The notes: a model not told the origin generated them from the sequence alone. Positions 17,429 to 26,310 are shown, numbered from the stretch's first letter. The stretch is 64,000 nucleotides of DNA from Candidatus Leptofilum proximum (GCA_016710325.1 JADJXK010000002.1:1674001-1738000), one strand, 5' to 3'. Numbers and translations: made by a program.

Positions 17429-18357
17429 GATTGAGGCACCTCCTCTTTTTCGGCCACAACGCGCAGGTAAACCTGCTCCAAACTTTGTGAGATGGGCTGG
17501 AGGGAAATGACGCCCAGTCCCAGCCCACCCAGGCAGCGCACCAGCTGTGGATTGGTCACGTCTGGGTTTTCGGTGCGGTAGCGAATCACATCTCCCTGCA
17601 CTGCTTCAATGGTGACCAGCTTGGCAATCTCGCTGATTTCACCGTTCAGATGCCGGTCGACGCGCACTTCCAGCTGGGGCTGGCCGAGCAGCTGCTGTTT
17701 GAGAACGGCCGTACTGCCCTGGGCCACAATCGTGCCTTTTTTGATGATGGCGATGCTGTCGGCCAGCAGTTCGGCTTCGGCCAGGTTGTGGGTACACAAA
17801 ATCACGGTGCGCTTGTCCTCGCGCAGCTCGCGGATGGCGTCGCGCACCAGCTTGGCGCTGTGCGGATCCATCGCCGAAGTAGGTTCATCCAACAGCAGCA
17901 CCGACGGGTTGTGCAGCAAGGAGCGAATGAGCCCGACCTTTTGCCGCATCCCTTTGGAATATTGTCCCAACCGCCGGTCGGCCTGCCCGGCCATGTCGAA
18001 GCGGTCGAACATGGCCAGACTGCGTTGTTTGATTTCTGCATCGCTGAGGCCGTAGAGACGGCCGTAAAACAGCAGATACTCCAGCCCGCTCATCCGCAAA
18101 TACAGCCCCGGCTGCTCGGTCAGCATACCGATGTCGTGCCGCACCCGGTCGGCCTGGCGCACCACGTCGTAGCCGTTGATGCGCGCCTCCCCGCTGGTGG
18201 GCCGCAGGATGGCGCCTAACATGCGCACAGTGGTTGTTTTGCCCGCGCCGTTTGGCCCCAACAGCGCCAGCAGCTGCCCGACCGGCACGGTCAGGGAGAG
18301 GTTGTGAACGGCCGTAAATTCCTCAAAAACCTTGCCTAAATTGTTCGCTTCGATCAT
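17425..18357 (-). CDS. ABC transporter ATP-binding protein (NatA-like)
   Basis: This 310-residue ATPase has Walker A GPNGAGKTTT (residues 34-43), signature YSKGMRQKVGL, Walker B VLLLDEPTSAMD and the switch His in CTHNLAEAE. The C-terminal 80 residues form an accessory domain seen in ABC-2 type exporters. It energises the permease encoded next, whose start overlaps its stop. Upstream, 181 bases without further features separate it from the YCII gene. Confidence 0.95.
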   Translation of the reverse strand: MIEANNLGKVFEEFTAVHNLSLTVPVGQLLALLGPNGAGKTTTVRMLGAILRPTSGEARINGYDVVRQADRVRHDIGMLTEQPGLYLRMSGLEYLLFYGRLYGLSDAEIKQRSLAMFDRFDMAGQADRRLGQYSKGMRQKVGLIRSLLHNPSVLLLDEPTSAMDPHSAKLVRDAIRELREDKRTVILCTHNLAEAELLADSIAIIKKGTIVAQGSTAVLKQQLLGQPQLEVRVDRHLNGEISEIAKLVTIEAVQGDVIRYRTENPDVTNPQLVRCLGGLGLGVISLQPISQSLEQVYLRVVAEKEEVPQS

Positions 18358-18538
18358 GGTTTATTACACCTTGCCCCTCAACATCAACATCTTGCTAAAC
18401 ACCACAACAAAAAAGATTGTGACATTGTAAACCAAAAACGCCTTCTTTCACGGGGAAAAGGGTTACTGGAGGTGTTTTTTCATTGTCAGTTTAGGTAAGC
18501 AATCTGGCGGTAGCTCTGCCCAAAAGCACGAGAATATT

Positions 18539-18862
18539 TTATTTGATCCAGACGGTGAACGGCCGTATCTCAATCGATCCGCTTAACGCCTGGGGCATCC
18601 GGGCCGCCAGCTGGATCGCCTCGTTGAGATCACGGGCCTCAATGAAAAAGAGCGCGGCCAGCGGCTGGTGCCCGGCCTCAGGCCCATCGGTGAGCACAAC
18701 CGACCCATTTTTGCGGGAAACGGTAACGGCCGTAACCTCAGCCAAATCCACCTCGGCCAGCAAGTACCCACTCGCCCGCAGGGCTTCGCTGCTGGCCAGA
18801 GCGGCACGGGCCAACTCTTCTCCTGGCGGTTTGTCCTGGTAGGCCAAAAACAGGTAGTGCAT
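18539..18862 (-). CDS. YCII/DGPF-family protein
   Basis: This 107-residue protein of the YCII fold starts MHYLFLAYQDKP, like the MKYLLLIY of the family, and has a degenerate DGPF motif (LTDGPEAGHQP). The frame is open 8 codons further upstream, but the ATG at 18862 has GGAG at good distance. Such proteins have a dimeric ferredoxin-like fold, and their reaction is unknown. They are typically encoded next to ECF42 sigma factors, as here, so it is probably a target or partner of the sigma factor at 19738-20997. Confidence 0.85.
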   Translation of the reverse strand: MHYLFLAYQDKPPGEELARAALASSEALRASGYLLAEVDLAEVTAVTVSRKNGSVVLTDGPEAGHQPLAALFFIEARDLNEAIQLAARMPQALSGSIEIRPFTVWIK

Positions 18863-18917
18863 GTCGCTGCTCCAAGATTGGACCAATCTTGAGCTCTTTG
18901 GGATTTTGTGGGGTTTG

Positions 18918-18975
18918 GCGTGAAACGTGAAGCGTGAAACGTGATGTCTCTCTGGTCACGTTTCACGTTTCACGC
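18918..18975. repeat. family A tandem-word inverted repeat
   Basis: Three GTGAA(A/G)C words (18918-18944) are followed by the complement (18956-18975). It lies between the two YCII genes. Confidence 0.88.
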
Positions 18976-19030
18976 ATCACAGATTGCAAACCCCCTAAAT
19001 TCCTGAAGACTCCAATCTGTAACTCAGCAA

Positions 19031-19378
19031 CTAGCCAAAGTCATGCGGCCCAAACAAGGGCACAATCTCCGACTCGCCATCCCCGACGATGTCGCGGAAG
19101 CGCTTGGACCATGCCACGGCGTCTTCCAGCGAGGGCACATCGATGATGGCAAAACCGGCCGTCAGTTCCTTGAGCTCAATGAAGGGGCCATCCGTGACGC
19201 TGAACTTGCCATTGGACCGCTTGAGTCGCGTGCCCGTTTCTTGCAGCGCGCCGGTGGCCACCAGCACACCAGCCTGCATTGCCTCACCGATAAACTGGCC
19301 CATTTCGGCCATCATTTCTGGGGTAGGTTCGTTGCCAGCTGCCGGGTCAAAGTTGGGGTCGTAAATCATGAAATGCAT
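19031..19378 (-). CDS. DGPF-domain protein (YCII superfamily)
   Basis: This 115-residue protein has the exact DGPF motif in KFSVTDGPFIELKELTAG, followed by FAIIDVPSLEDAVAW, as in proteins that accompany ECF42 sigma factors. ATG 19378 has AAGGAG 9 bases upstream and the conserved start MHFMIYDPN. A longer open frame further upstream is not supported. It is probably controlled by the adjacent sigma factor. Its enzymatic role is not known. Confidence 0.9.
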   Translation of the reverse strand: MHFMIYDPNFDPAAGNEPTPEMMAEMGQFIGEAMQAGVLVATGALQETGTRLKRSNGKFSVTDGPFIELKELTAGFAIIDVPSLEDAVAWSKRFRDIVGDGESEIVPLFGPHDFG

Positions 19379-19573
19379 TATTCTGTCTCCTTTAACAGGG
19401 AGCCGGGCGGTCAGAAAGGCCAGCCTGGCTCGGTAATTGGTTGTTGTATGAAATAGTCGTCTGGGAAAGGCTGATTTCGACATGTTGCCCCACGAATTTC
19501 AAAATTCGTTACGCAACCGTTCATTTAATATTCCGCACGAGGGCGCTTCGCGCCCCGTGCGGGGAGAAGGTTT

Positions 19574-19624
19574 GGGTTTTTTCAGTTTTTGGGGTCAAAA
19601 TGACCCCAAAAACTGAAAAAACCC
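19574..19624. terminator. perfect 24-bp hairpin, likely bidirectional terminator
   Basis: Two perfect 24-base arms (19574-19597 and 19601-19624) with a 3-base AAA loop contain T- and A-runs at both bases of the stem. It follows the 3' end of the sigma factor gene on the minus strand. The rest of the 359-base gap (19379-19737) holds only GC-rich short hairpins such as GGCGCTTCGCGCC near 19533. Confidence 0.75.
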
Positions 19625-19737
19625 CTTGATCTTTAGCAGCGCCAGGCGCGAAGCGCCGAGGCGCTGCCGTTGCTCCAGGTAGGACTGAGCGCTTAATTTT
19701 TTGCTTTACCTGGAACAAAATTTTCACCACACTATGC

Positions 19738-20997
19738 TTAGTCAGCGGGCAGATTGGCCAGCTGCCGCGCCAGAAAGCGCCGCTCTGGTTCCTGCTGGGC
19801 CAGGGCGATGGCGCGTTTGTAGGCCGCGCGGGCTTCTGGGGCCTGGCCCAATCGGCGGTAGAGGTCCGCCTGGGCGGCGTAGGCCAGGTGGTAGTTGGCC
19901 AAATCGCCGCGAGCCAGGATGTCGTCGATCAGCTGCAGGCCGACGGTTGGACCATCACGCAGGGCAACGGCCGTTGCCCGGTTAATCTCCACTACAGGCG
20001 ACGGCGCCACCTGCAGCAGCAAATCATACAGCCCCACAATGCGCGCCCAATCGGTGCTGGCAAAATCCGGCGCGGTGGCGTGTACCGCCACGATGGCCGC
20101 CTGGAGCGTGTACGGACCCAGGCCGTCCGACGCCAGCGCCTGCACCATCAACGTGGCGCCTTCGGCAATGTGGTCCTGGCTCCACAGCGAGCGGTCCTGC
20201 TCCTCCAGCGTCACCAGCTCCCCTTCTGGCGTGGTGCGTGTGGCCCGGCGCGATTCGTGCAGCAGCATCAAGGCCAGCAGCCCCACCGCTTCCGGCTCTG
20301 GCAGCAGCGCCACCAGCAGCCGCCCCAGGCGAATCGCCTCGCCAGACAAATCGGGCCGCGTCAGCGATTCACCTGATGAGGCGTAGTAGCCCTCGTTAAA
20401 CACCAGGTAAATCACCTGCAGCACGGCCTCCAGCCGGTCGGGCAGCTCTTCGGAGGACGGCACCTCGTAGGGAATTTGCGCCTCGCGGATTTTGGCCTTG
20501 GCCCGAACGATGCGCTGGGCCAGGGTGGCTGGTGTGGTGAGGAAGGCGCTGGCAATCGCCTCGGTAGTGAGGCCACAAATTTCGCGCAGGGTCAGGGCGA
20601 CGCGGGCGTCGGCGGGCAAAACTGGGTGGCAGCAGGTGAAGATCAGGCGCAGGCGGTCATCGGCGATTTCTTCGTCGTTTTGGGAGGGGTGGGGAACGGC
20701 CGTTGCCTCAAACTGGTCCGCCAGAGCCGCCAGCGAGGCATCAAACCGGGCACGTCGGCGCAGGGTGTCGATGGCTTTGAAGCGTCCCGTGGAAACCAGC
20801 CACGCTCGTGGGTTGGCCGGGATACCGTCACGCGGCCACTGCTCCATCGCCACGCGGAAGCCTTCGTGCAGGGCATCTTCGGCCAGGTCAAAGTCGCCCA
20901 GCAGGCGAACCAGGGTGGCAAAGATGCGGCGCGACTCCTGGCGATAAATGGCATCCACGCGCTGGCGCACCTGTTCGGATGAGAGGTCTGTTGTCAT
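19738..20997 (-). CDS. ECF42-type RNA polymerase sigma factor with C-terminal TPR-like extension
   Basis: This is a 419-residue sigma factor, twice the usual ECF length. Region 2 is IFATLVRLLGDFDLAEDALHEGF followed by NPRAWLVSTGRFKAIDTLRRR. Region 4 is LRLIFTCCHPVLPADARVALTLREICGLTTEAIASAF. The C-terminal 200 residues contain helical repeats (INRATAVALRDGPTVGL, LARGDLANYHLAYAAQADLYRRLG) like the ECF42 extension, which replaces a separate anti-sigma factor. LFTCCHP and the downstream DGPF proteins are the ECF42 hallmark. It directs transcription of the YCII genes by inference from other bacteria. No anti-sigma gene adjoins it. Confidence 0.92.
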   Translation of the reverse strand: MTTDLSSEQVRQRVDAIYRQESRRIFATLVRLLGDFDLAEDALHEGFRVAMEQWPRDGIPANPRAWLVSTGRFKAIDTLRRRARFDASLAALADQFEATAVPHPSQNDEEIADDRLRLIFTCCHPVLPADARVALTLREICGLTTEAIASAFLTTPATLAQRIVRAKAKIREAQIPYEVPSSEELPDRLEAVLQVIYLVFNEGYYASSGESLTRPDLSGEAIRLGRLLVALLPEPEAVGLLALMLLHESRRATRTTPEGELVTLEEQDRSLWSQDHIAEGATLMVQALASDGLGPYTLQAAIVAVHATAPDFASTDWARIVGLYDLLLQVAPSPVVEINRATAVALRDGPTVGLQLIDDILARGDLANYHLAYAAQADLYRRLGQAPEARAAYKRAIALAQQEPERRFLARQLANLPAD

Positions 20998-21042
20998 GCA
21001 AATTCTCTTGAGCTGGTCAGCAACTATGAAGGGTTTTTGTTT

Positions 21043-22248
21043 TCAGCTTACTTTAGCTTTAGCTCTAACGCCACGCCGCCGTACCACAATCGCCAAAACC
21101 ATGCTTAGTGCCACCAAAATAGAGACCAGCGTGGCCCAGGCCAGAGGCAGGTCCACGCCGCCCAGCGAGACGACGCGGCTGTCCAGGCGCACCGTTTCCA
21201 GCAGCGTCCGGCCAATGGCGTACATGATGAGGTAAACGGCCGTCATCTCCCCCGCCAGCAGTTTTTCCCGCCGCCGCCACAGCCACATCAGCAGGCCAAA
21301 GGTGAGGAAGTTCCAAAGGGATTCGTACAAAAAGGCGGGGTGGAAATAGCCATAATCGGCAAAGGCGGGCAGCCGGTTGGCCGGATCGATGGTGATGGCC
21401 CAGGGAAGGGTGGTGGGACGGCCGTACAATTCCTGGTTCATAAAGTTGCCCCAGCGGCCAAACGCCTGGCCAATGGCCACACCCACCGCGGCCATGTCGG
21501 CCCAGGGCAGCAGCGGCAGACGCTTGCGCCAGGTGAAATACAGCAGCCCCAGCGCACCTCCAGCCAGACCGCCGTAGATGCCCAGCCCGCCGTTGCGCAG
21601 GTTAAACAGCAGCTGCGGATTGCGGAAGTAGTCGCTGGGCGACTCGATGCCCAGCGCCGCCATGCTGGGCGACGGCGTCATCACGTGGTAAAGGCGTGCG
21701 CCAATCAGCCCCAAAACCAGGCAGATGATGATGCCGTTCCAGACAAAATCGGGGTTCCATTTGCGCCACGGGGCATCGGCCAGCCAGGCGGGTTCGACGG
21801 CGGGGTGCGCCGCCAGGAAGGCGTCGAGCTCGCGGCGCTCTTCATTTGTCAGGGCCAGGCTGCGCGGGTCGCTGCCCCACAGCAGCAGCAGTTCGCCCAG
21901 GGTATGGATGTTTTGTTTGGCCAGCTTGGCCTGGCTGGGAAAGTCGGTGAGGGGGAGGGCATGGAGGGGGTCGGGAACGGCCGTTAAAAACGCCATTCGC
22001 CACCGCTGCCACGCCAGCCGGGAGACAATCCACGCCCCCAGGGCAATACCGCTCACGATGATGATGCCATACCAATAAACCGGCAGGCCTACAATTGAAA
22101 AAGGGGTGGGCCTGGGCATGTGGCCTGTCCATAAATGGATCACAAACAGCACTGCCAGGGCCACGGCCCACACCGCGATCAAGATCCAATAGAGCTCCAC
22201 CCGTGGACGGCGCAGCAGCTTGATGTCGCTGGTTGTTAATTCGCTCAT
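21043..22248 (-). CDS. lgt: prolipoprotein diacylglyceryl transferase
   Basis: This 401-residue integral membrane enzyme transfers diacylglycerol from phosphatidylglycerol to the lipobox Cys of prolipoproteins. The Lgt signature is AFGRWGNFMNQELYG, preceded by LRNGGLGIYGGLAGG and followed by YFHPAFLYESLWN. It is about 100 residues longer than common Lgt because of an insert of about 70 residues after the second membrane segment (from MAFLTAVPDP to DFVWNG). The start at ATG 22248 overlaps the stop of the upstream transferase gene (ATGA). A longer open frame upstream is a shadow of that gene. Candidate clients are the lipoproteins at 52942-59049 and 59197-60405. Confidence 0.94.
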   Translation of the reverse strand: MSELTTSDIKLLRRPRVELYWILIAVWAVALAVLFVIHLWTGHMPRPTPFSIVGLPVYWYGIIIVSGIALGAWIVSRLAWQRWRMAFLTAVPDPLHALPLTDFPSQAKLAKQNIHTLGELLLLWGSDPRSLALTNEERRELDAFLAAHPAVEPAWLADAPWRKWNPDFVWNGIIICLVLGLIGARLYHVMTPSPSMAALGIESPSDYFRNPQLLFNLRNGGLGIYGGLAGGALGLLYFTWRKRLPLLPWADMAAVGVAIGQAFGRWGNFMNQELYGRPTTLPWAITIDPANRLPAFADYGYFHPAFLYESLWNFLTFGLLMWLWRRREKLLAGEMTAVYLIMYAIGRTLLETVRLDSRVVSLGGVDLPLAWATLVSILVALSMVLAIVVRRRGVRAKAKVS

Positions 22249-22988
22249 TCGCCGCCCTGCACTTCTTCGCGGACACCGTAAGCCTGGCGCCAGACGTGGA
22301 CCATGCGCTGCCCCAGGGTAATGTAGGTGGCCACCGCCAGGATGATCAACGCCACCTGGGGCAAATTCAGGAACAGCAGGCTGATCATCACAAAATAGCG
22401 CTCCACGCGGCTGGCAATGCCCACTTTGCAATCATACCCCAGCGCCTCGGCCCGCGCCCGAGCGTAGCTCACCATGATCGACCCGGTAATAGCCAGGTAA
22501 GCTATGCCCAGCATCACTGCGTCTTCCTGGTTCATGTAGAAGACAATAAAGCCACCAAACAGGATGATTTCGGCCAGCCGGTCCAGCGTGGAGTCCAGAA
22601 AAGCGCCAAAACCGCCTTGCTTACGGCCCAATTTCCGGGCCAGTGCGCCGTCGAAGGCATCCAGCGGGGCGATGAAAAACATCGTCACCGCGGCCCAGGT
22701 CATGTGGCCATTGGCGATGAGCCAGGCAAACAGGAAGTGCGATAACATGCCCACAACCGTGAGGACATCGGGCGAAAAACGGTAGCGGGCCAGGTAAGTG
22801 ACAACCGGGTCGATGATGAAGCGGGTATTGGCCCGCATGTAATCCGTCAGCGTTTTACGTTCTTTGATAGGAGTAACGGGATTGGTATCCATAACTGCTC
22901 GCATTGTCCAATACAGCGGGACGTTCAAGTTTTTGGGAATAAGAGATTCCTCTTTGTGGATGCTATCTAAACTGCACATTACTGTCAA
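22245..22988 (-). CDS. CDP-alcohol phosphatidyltransferase
   Basis: This is a membrane enzyme of up to 247 residues with the complete family motif D-x2-DG-x2-AR-x8-G-x3-D-x3-D (DAFDGALARKLG through GAFLDSTLDR). It condenses a CDP-diacylglycerol-type donor with an alcohol such as glycerol- or inositol-phosphate to make a phospholipid. The first possible codon is TTG 22988. ATG at 22979, 22904 or 22892 are alternatives, and the conserved part starts near LTDYMRANTRF. It follows the phosphatase-fold gene by 15 bases and overlaps lgt, forming a lipid-related operon. The acceptor alcohol cannot be deduced. Confidence 0.9.
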   Translation of the reverse strand: MTVMCSLDSIHKEESLIPKNLNVPLYWTMRAVMDTNPVTPIKERKTLTDYMRANTRFIIDPVVTYLARYRFSPDVLTVVGMLSHFLFAWLIANGHMTWAAVTMFFIAPLDAFDGALARKLGRKQGGFGAFLDSTLDRLAEIILFGGFIVFYMNQEDAVMLGIAYLAITGSIMVSYARARAEALGYDCKVGIASRVERYFVMISLLFLNLPQVALIILAVATYITLGQRMVHVWRQAYGVREEVQGGE

Positions 22989-23003
22989 ATAGCCCCCATC
23001 CGC

Positions 23004-24263
23004 CTACCAACCATCCAGGCGAAGGCCCAGCCAGGGCACCACCATTTCGGCGTGGCTCATACCCCCGTGCCGCCCGATCATCTTGTGCGCCGTGGGGCGC
23101 TCGGACTCGGTGAACAGGCTGTAGCCGTCGCGCATGATGGCCACCACGTCACCGAAGCGATCGGCGACCTTTGGCACCACTTCACCGGGACCAAACAATC
23201 CGGCCTCGATGGCGTCTTGGGTGGCAACGGCCGTTATCATTCCCCCCAGTTTTGTGTTGAGGTAGTCGATCACCGCCTGCTGGCAGCCGTGCCGCGTATA
23301 AAAATAGACCACACGCGGTTCGCCAGTGGGCTGCATAAACAGCATCTGCTCCAATTGTGGATGATCGGCCAGGAAGATTTGTTTGGAAAGCGGCGTCAGC
23401 TCCTGCCCGTGGTCGGCCACGATGAAAAAGGCGGTATCTTGCCGCGCCGCCGGGGTGAGGGCATCCAGGAATTCAGTTTGCAGCTGGTGAAAAATAGCGT
23501 TGATTTCGGCGGCAACGGCCGTTGCCTGCCAGGTGTGGTAATGGCTCAAAGAATCAATCGTCGGCCAATAGGCGCTGACAAACAGCCGCTCGCCCGCCCG
23601 TTTGTCTAGCAGTTCGCGCAGCTTCACCAGCATCTCAGCAAACGTCACCGCGCCGATGGATTCGCTCACACCACGGCCGTGCATCTTGCTCAGCACCGAG
23701 TCCACAATCTCACGCCCTTTAAAGGCATAGGTGGCGATACCGCTTTGGGCCAGCTGCTCCCCTACCCCAGGGCGCAGTAAAAACGTTCCCGGGTCCAGCC
23801 CGGCCTCCACCAGGGCATCTCTTGCTTTGTAAAACAGCGGCGAAAAGTCGAGCATCCCGGCGGAGACAGCATACTCGGGAAAAAACAGGCGCAGTCCGGC
23901 CAGACCATGCTGTGCCGGGGCGAACCCAGTCCACAGGCTGCTGAGCGCCGCTACGGTGGTAGAGGGAAAGATAGAGGTGAGTTGGTGGGTGACAGTGGCT
24001 TTGTGGGTAACGGCCGTTACCAAAGCCTGCCGCGCCTGGAACAAATTCCAGCCAAATCCATCCAGCGTTAACAGTACCACCCGCTTAACCCCGCTGCCCA
24101 AAGGCTGCCACAATGCCTCTGGCAGCGCAGGCAGCCCCACAAACGGCGCGCCCAACAGCTTTGCCACCGTGGCGGGCACATTGGCAATCGACCCCCCTTC
24201 ATAAGCAGGGAGCGTAAATTCATCTATCGGCAAGTTCAATCGCTCAACAGCTAACTTGTTCAT
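23004..24263 (-). CDS. alkaline-phosphatase-fold phosphodiesterase/nucleotide pyrophosphatase
   Basis: This 419-residue soluble protein is of the type I phosphodiesterase superfamily. Visible metal-binding elements are VVLLTLDGFGW (first Asp), the Thr nucleophile in SIFPSTTVAALSSLWTG, TIDSLSHYHT, FIVADHGQE and GRHGGMSHAEMVVPW. Such enzymes hydrolyse phosphodiester or phosphomonoester bonds of nucleotides, phospholipids or phosphonates. No signal peptide is visible, so it is probably cytoplasmic. It heads the operon with the phosphatidyltransferase and lgt, which hints at a phospholipid-head-group role, but this is inference. Confidence 0.88.
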   Translation of the reverse strand: MNKLAVERLNLPIDEFTLPAYEGGSIANVPATVAKLLGAPFVGLPALPEALWQPLGSGVKRVVLLTLDGFGWNLFQARQALVTAVTHKATVTHQLTSIFPSTTVAALSSLWTGFAPAQHGLAGLRLFFPEYAVSAGMLDFSPLFYKARDALVEAGLDPGTFLLRPGVGEQLAQSGIATYAFKGREIVDSVLSKMHGRGVSESIGAVTFAEMLVKLRELLDKRAGERLFVSAYWPTIDSLSHYHTWQATAVAAEINAIFHQLQTEFLDALTPAARQDTAFFIVADHGQELTPLSKQIFLADHPQLEQMLFMQPTGEPRVVYFYTRHGCQQAVIDYLNTKLGGMITAVATQDAIEAGLFGPGEVVPKVADRFGDVVAIMRDGYSLFTESERPTAHKMIGRHGGMSHAEMVVPWLGLRLDGW

Positions 24264-24290
24264 AAATCACTTTCATTCCTTTACATCTGG

Positions 24291-24296
24291 TATAAT
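24291..24296 (+). promoter_or_regulatory. -10 box TATAAT upstream of AIM24 gene
   Basis: A perfect TATAAT lies about 185 bases before the AIM24 start on the plus strand, leaving a long 5' leader. No clear -35 box is seen. Confidence 0.45.
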
Positions 24297-24480
24297 TTTA
24301 GACGTTGAACCTGATTCATACTCATAAAAGGGCATGATCTGGCACTTTTACCAGAGGTTAAGTGGTTCGATAGTGCCCGCCGCGAGTATACATAGCACTA
24401 AACAATCTGAAGCCCTAAGCTGCAAAGCAATCAATCTTAAAAACAAACAGTTGCAGTTCCTATTAATAAGGAGTTGGAAA

Positions 24481-25164
24481 ATGCGTTACGAAATTAATGG
24501 CACCACCCTGCAAACCCTCGATATTTACCTGGACAGCGGCGAATCCGTCTTTACCGAATCCGGCGGCATGGCCTGGATGAAGGGCAATGTCGAGATGTCG
24601 ACCAACACCCGCGGCGGTCTGCTTAAAGGGCTGGCCCGCAGCCTGGCTGGCGAATCGCTCTTCCTTACCACCTACACGGGCAAAGCAGGCCAGAGCATGG
24701 TCACCTTCACCCCAGAAGCACCGGGCTCCATCATTCCCGTTTCGCTGGGCAACGACGAGAGCCGCATCTGCCAGAAAGACGCCTTTATGGTGGCCCAGGA
24801 TTCTGTTTCCTTGGAGATTCATTTCCGCCGCAAGCTGGGCACCGGGCTCTTTGGCGGCGAAGGATTCATTCTGCAGAAGGTCACCGGGCCTGGGCTGGCC
24901 TGGGTAGAGATTGCCGGTGAAGTCCGCGAATACAATCTACAGCCGGGCGAGACAATGAAGGTGGATCCGGGCCACATTGCCATGTATGAGCCGTCCGTCA
25001 ACTATGAGATTGAGCGGGTTAAAGGTGTGAAGAACATGCTGTTTGGCGGCGAAGGGCTCTTCCTGGCCACCTTGACCGGCCCTGGAAGCATCTGGCTGCA
25101 AAGTTTGCCGCTGGCCAACCTGGCCTCCAAGCTGATGCAGTACATGCCGACCAAGTCCAACTAG
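24481..25164 (+). CDS. AIM24 / TIGR00266-family protein
   Basis: This 227-residue beta-rich protein shows the family's opening (MRYEINGTTLQTLDIYLDSGESVFTESG), KGLARSLAGESLFLTTYTG, and two FGGEG motifs (GTGLFGGEGFILQKVTGPG and NMLFGGEGLFLATLTGPG), characteristic of AIM24 proteins. Their role is not established; some are linked to tellurite resistance or the mitochondrial inner membrane. ATG 24481 has AAGGAG 8 bases upstream, and the in-frame codons before it are not coding. It is transcribed alone on the plus strand between two minus-strand operons. Confidence 0.92.
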   Translation: MRYEINGTTLQTLDIYLDSGESVFTESGGMAWMKGNVEMSTNTRGGLLKGLARSLAGESLFLTTYTGKAGQSMVTFTPEAPGSIIPVSLGNDESRICQKDAFMVAQDSVSLEIHFRRKLGTGLFGGEGFILQKVTGPGLAWVEIAGEVREYNLQPGETMKVDPGHIAMYEPSVNYEIERVKGVKNMLFGGEGLFLATLTGPGSIWLQSLPLANLASKLMQYMPTKSN

Positions 25165-25176
25165 GTGGGTCTCAAA

Positions 25177-25225
25177 ATTTTCCCGGAAACTCCCCTCTGG
25201 TTATTATCACCTGGTAAGGCAGTTT
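25177..25225. repeat. inverted repeat downstream of AIM24
   Basis: ATTTTCCCGGAAACT (25177-25191) and its exact complement (25211-25225) form a 15-bp stem just after the AIM24 stop. Confidence 0.7.
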
Positions 25226-25252
25226 CCGGGAAAATGCCTGAACATCAAGAAA

Positions 25253-25279
25253 AAAAGCCAGGGAGTCCCTGGCTTTTTT
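25253..25279. terminator. bidirectional rho-independent terminator
   Basis: An AAAAAAGCCAGGGA / TCCCTGGCTTTTTT stem has A- and T-runs on either side. It sits between the convergent AIM24 gene (plus) and the ATP synthase operon (minus) and can serve both. Confidence 0.9.
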
Positions 25280-25316
25280 GTCGGCTATTTAAATCTTCTC
25301 ACACCTTAACGAGGGT

Positions 25317-26021
25317 TTAGGCTAAGGAATCTCGCATGGCGCTCATGCGGGAGGCCACGCTGCTGTCGACAACCTTATCGCCTACGCGAACAATCAAACC
25401 ACCCAAAATTGCCGGGTTCACTTTGAAGTTCACTGTTTCCAGGTTCAGCGTTCTCTTGATCTCTGCCTGTTCGGCCTCTGTGAGCGGCAAGGCGCTGGTC
25501 ACTTCGCCACTGGTGCCGGTGAGACGGGCAGCATCTGCTGGCACTTTGGCAAAGAAATCGGCAATAATGGCCCGTTGGCGGCTCTCATCCAGGGATTCAC
25601 CCACCAGTTTGTTGGCGGCCGCGATAGCAATCGAAGCCACCTGACCACGCAGGTCGGCCAAAATCTGGTCGCGCTCGCCCTCGGCGTCTTTACGGGCAGA
25701 GGCCAGAATCTCTTTTGCTTCCTGGTTGGCCTGGGAAATGATGCCATTCGCCTGGTTTTCAGCCTGAACGCTGGCGTCCTGACGCATTTTGGCGGCCTCG
25801 GCGCGGGCTTCGTCCAAAATTTTCTTGGCATCGGCATCGGCGTTGTCGCGGGCAATAGCAGCCTGGCGCGCATCTTCGAGGCCTTTGGCAATTTTTGCCT
25901 GTCGTTCATGCAAAACGCGCAGCAAGGGACGATACACCAACCCTGTGAGCAACAGGATCAGGATGCCAATGCCAAAGATTTGCATCAACAGGTACCCAAT
26001 ATTAATACCTAATGCTTCCAT
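25317..26021 (-). CDS. atpF: ATP synthase b subunit fused to delta C-terminal part
   Basis: This is a 234-residue protein. One N-terminal membrane helix (IGYLLMQIFGIGILILLLTGLVY) and a long charged coiled coil (residues 30-150) are the b subunit, i.e. the peripheral stalk. The last 65 residues match the C-terminal piece of delta: ALPLTEAEQAEIKRTLN, then VNPAILGGLIVRVGDKVVDSS, the delta signature. The N-terminal six-helix domain of delta, which normally binds F1 alpha, seems missing or greatly reduced. It is the last of four Fo genes here, and no F1 genes follow. Confidence 0.9.
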   Translation of the reverse strand: MEALGINIGYLLMQIFGIGILILLLTGLVYRPLLRVLHERQAKIAKGLEDARQAAIARDNADADAKKILDEARAEAAKMRQDASVQAENQANGIISQANQEAKEILASARKDAEGERDQILADLRGQVASIAIAAANKLVGESLDESRQRAIIADFFAKVPADAARLTGTSGEVTSALPLTEAEQAEIKRTLNLETVNFKVNPAILGGLIVRVGDKVVDSSVASRMSAMRDSLA

Positions 26022-26061
26022 TTGTTTATCCTTCCTTCGACTCTAAGCCAGCTATTCGTTA

Positions 26062-26310
26062 CTAGAGTACGAACAGAATAATCAAAGCCACAACGAGGGC
26101 GTAAATAGCAACCGCTTCCGCAAAGGCAATACCCAGAATCATGTTTGTCTGAATGTTACCACCTGCATCAGGGTTACGGGCGATACCCTGCACAGCACCG
26201 CTAACCAGAATACCAATACCGGCGCCAGCACCGATCGCACCAAACATAGCCAGGCCTGCACCAATTGCTTTCAGGCCATCCACCAACGCTAGAGCAGCTG
26301 CTTGATCCAT
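26062..26310 (-). CDS. atpE: ATP synthase c subunit
   Basis: This is an 82-residue hairpin of two membrane helices joined by GIARNPDAGG, the polar loop that contacts F1. The ion-carrying Glu is in ILGIAFAEAVAIYALV. The Ser/Thr next to Glu that marks sodium-binding c rings is absent (EAV), so proton use is expected. ATG 26310 has GGAGG upstream; an open frame extending further is not needed. It lies between subunits a and b as usual. Confidence 0.96.
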   Translation of the reverse strand: MDQAAALALVDGLKAIGAGLAMFGAIGAGAGIGILVSGAVQGIARNPDAGGNIQTNMILGIAFAEAVAIYALVVALIILFVL

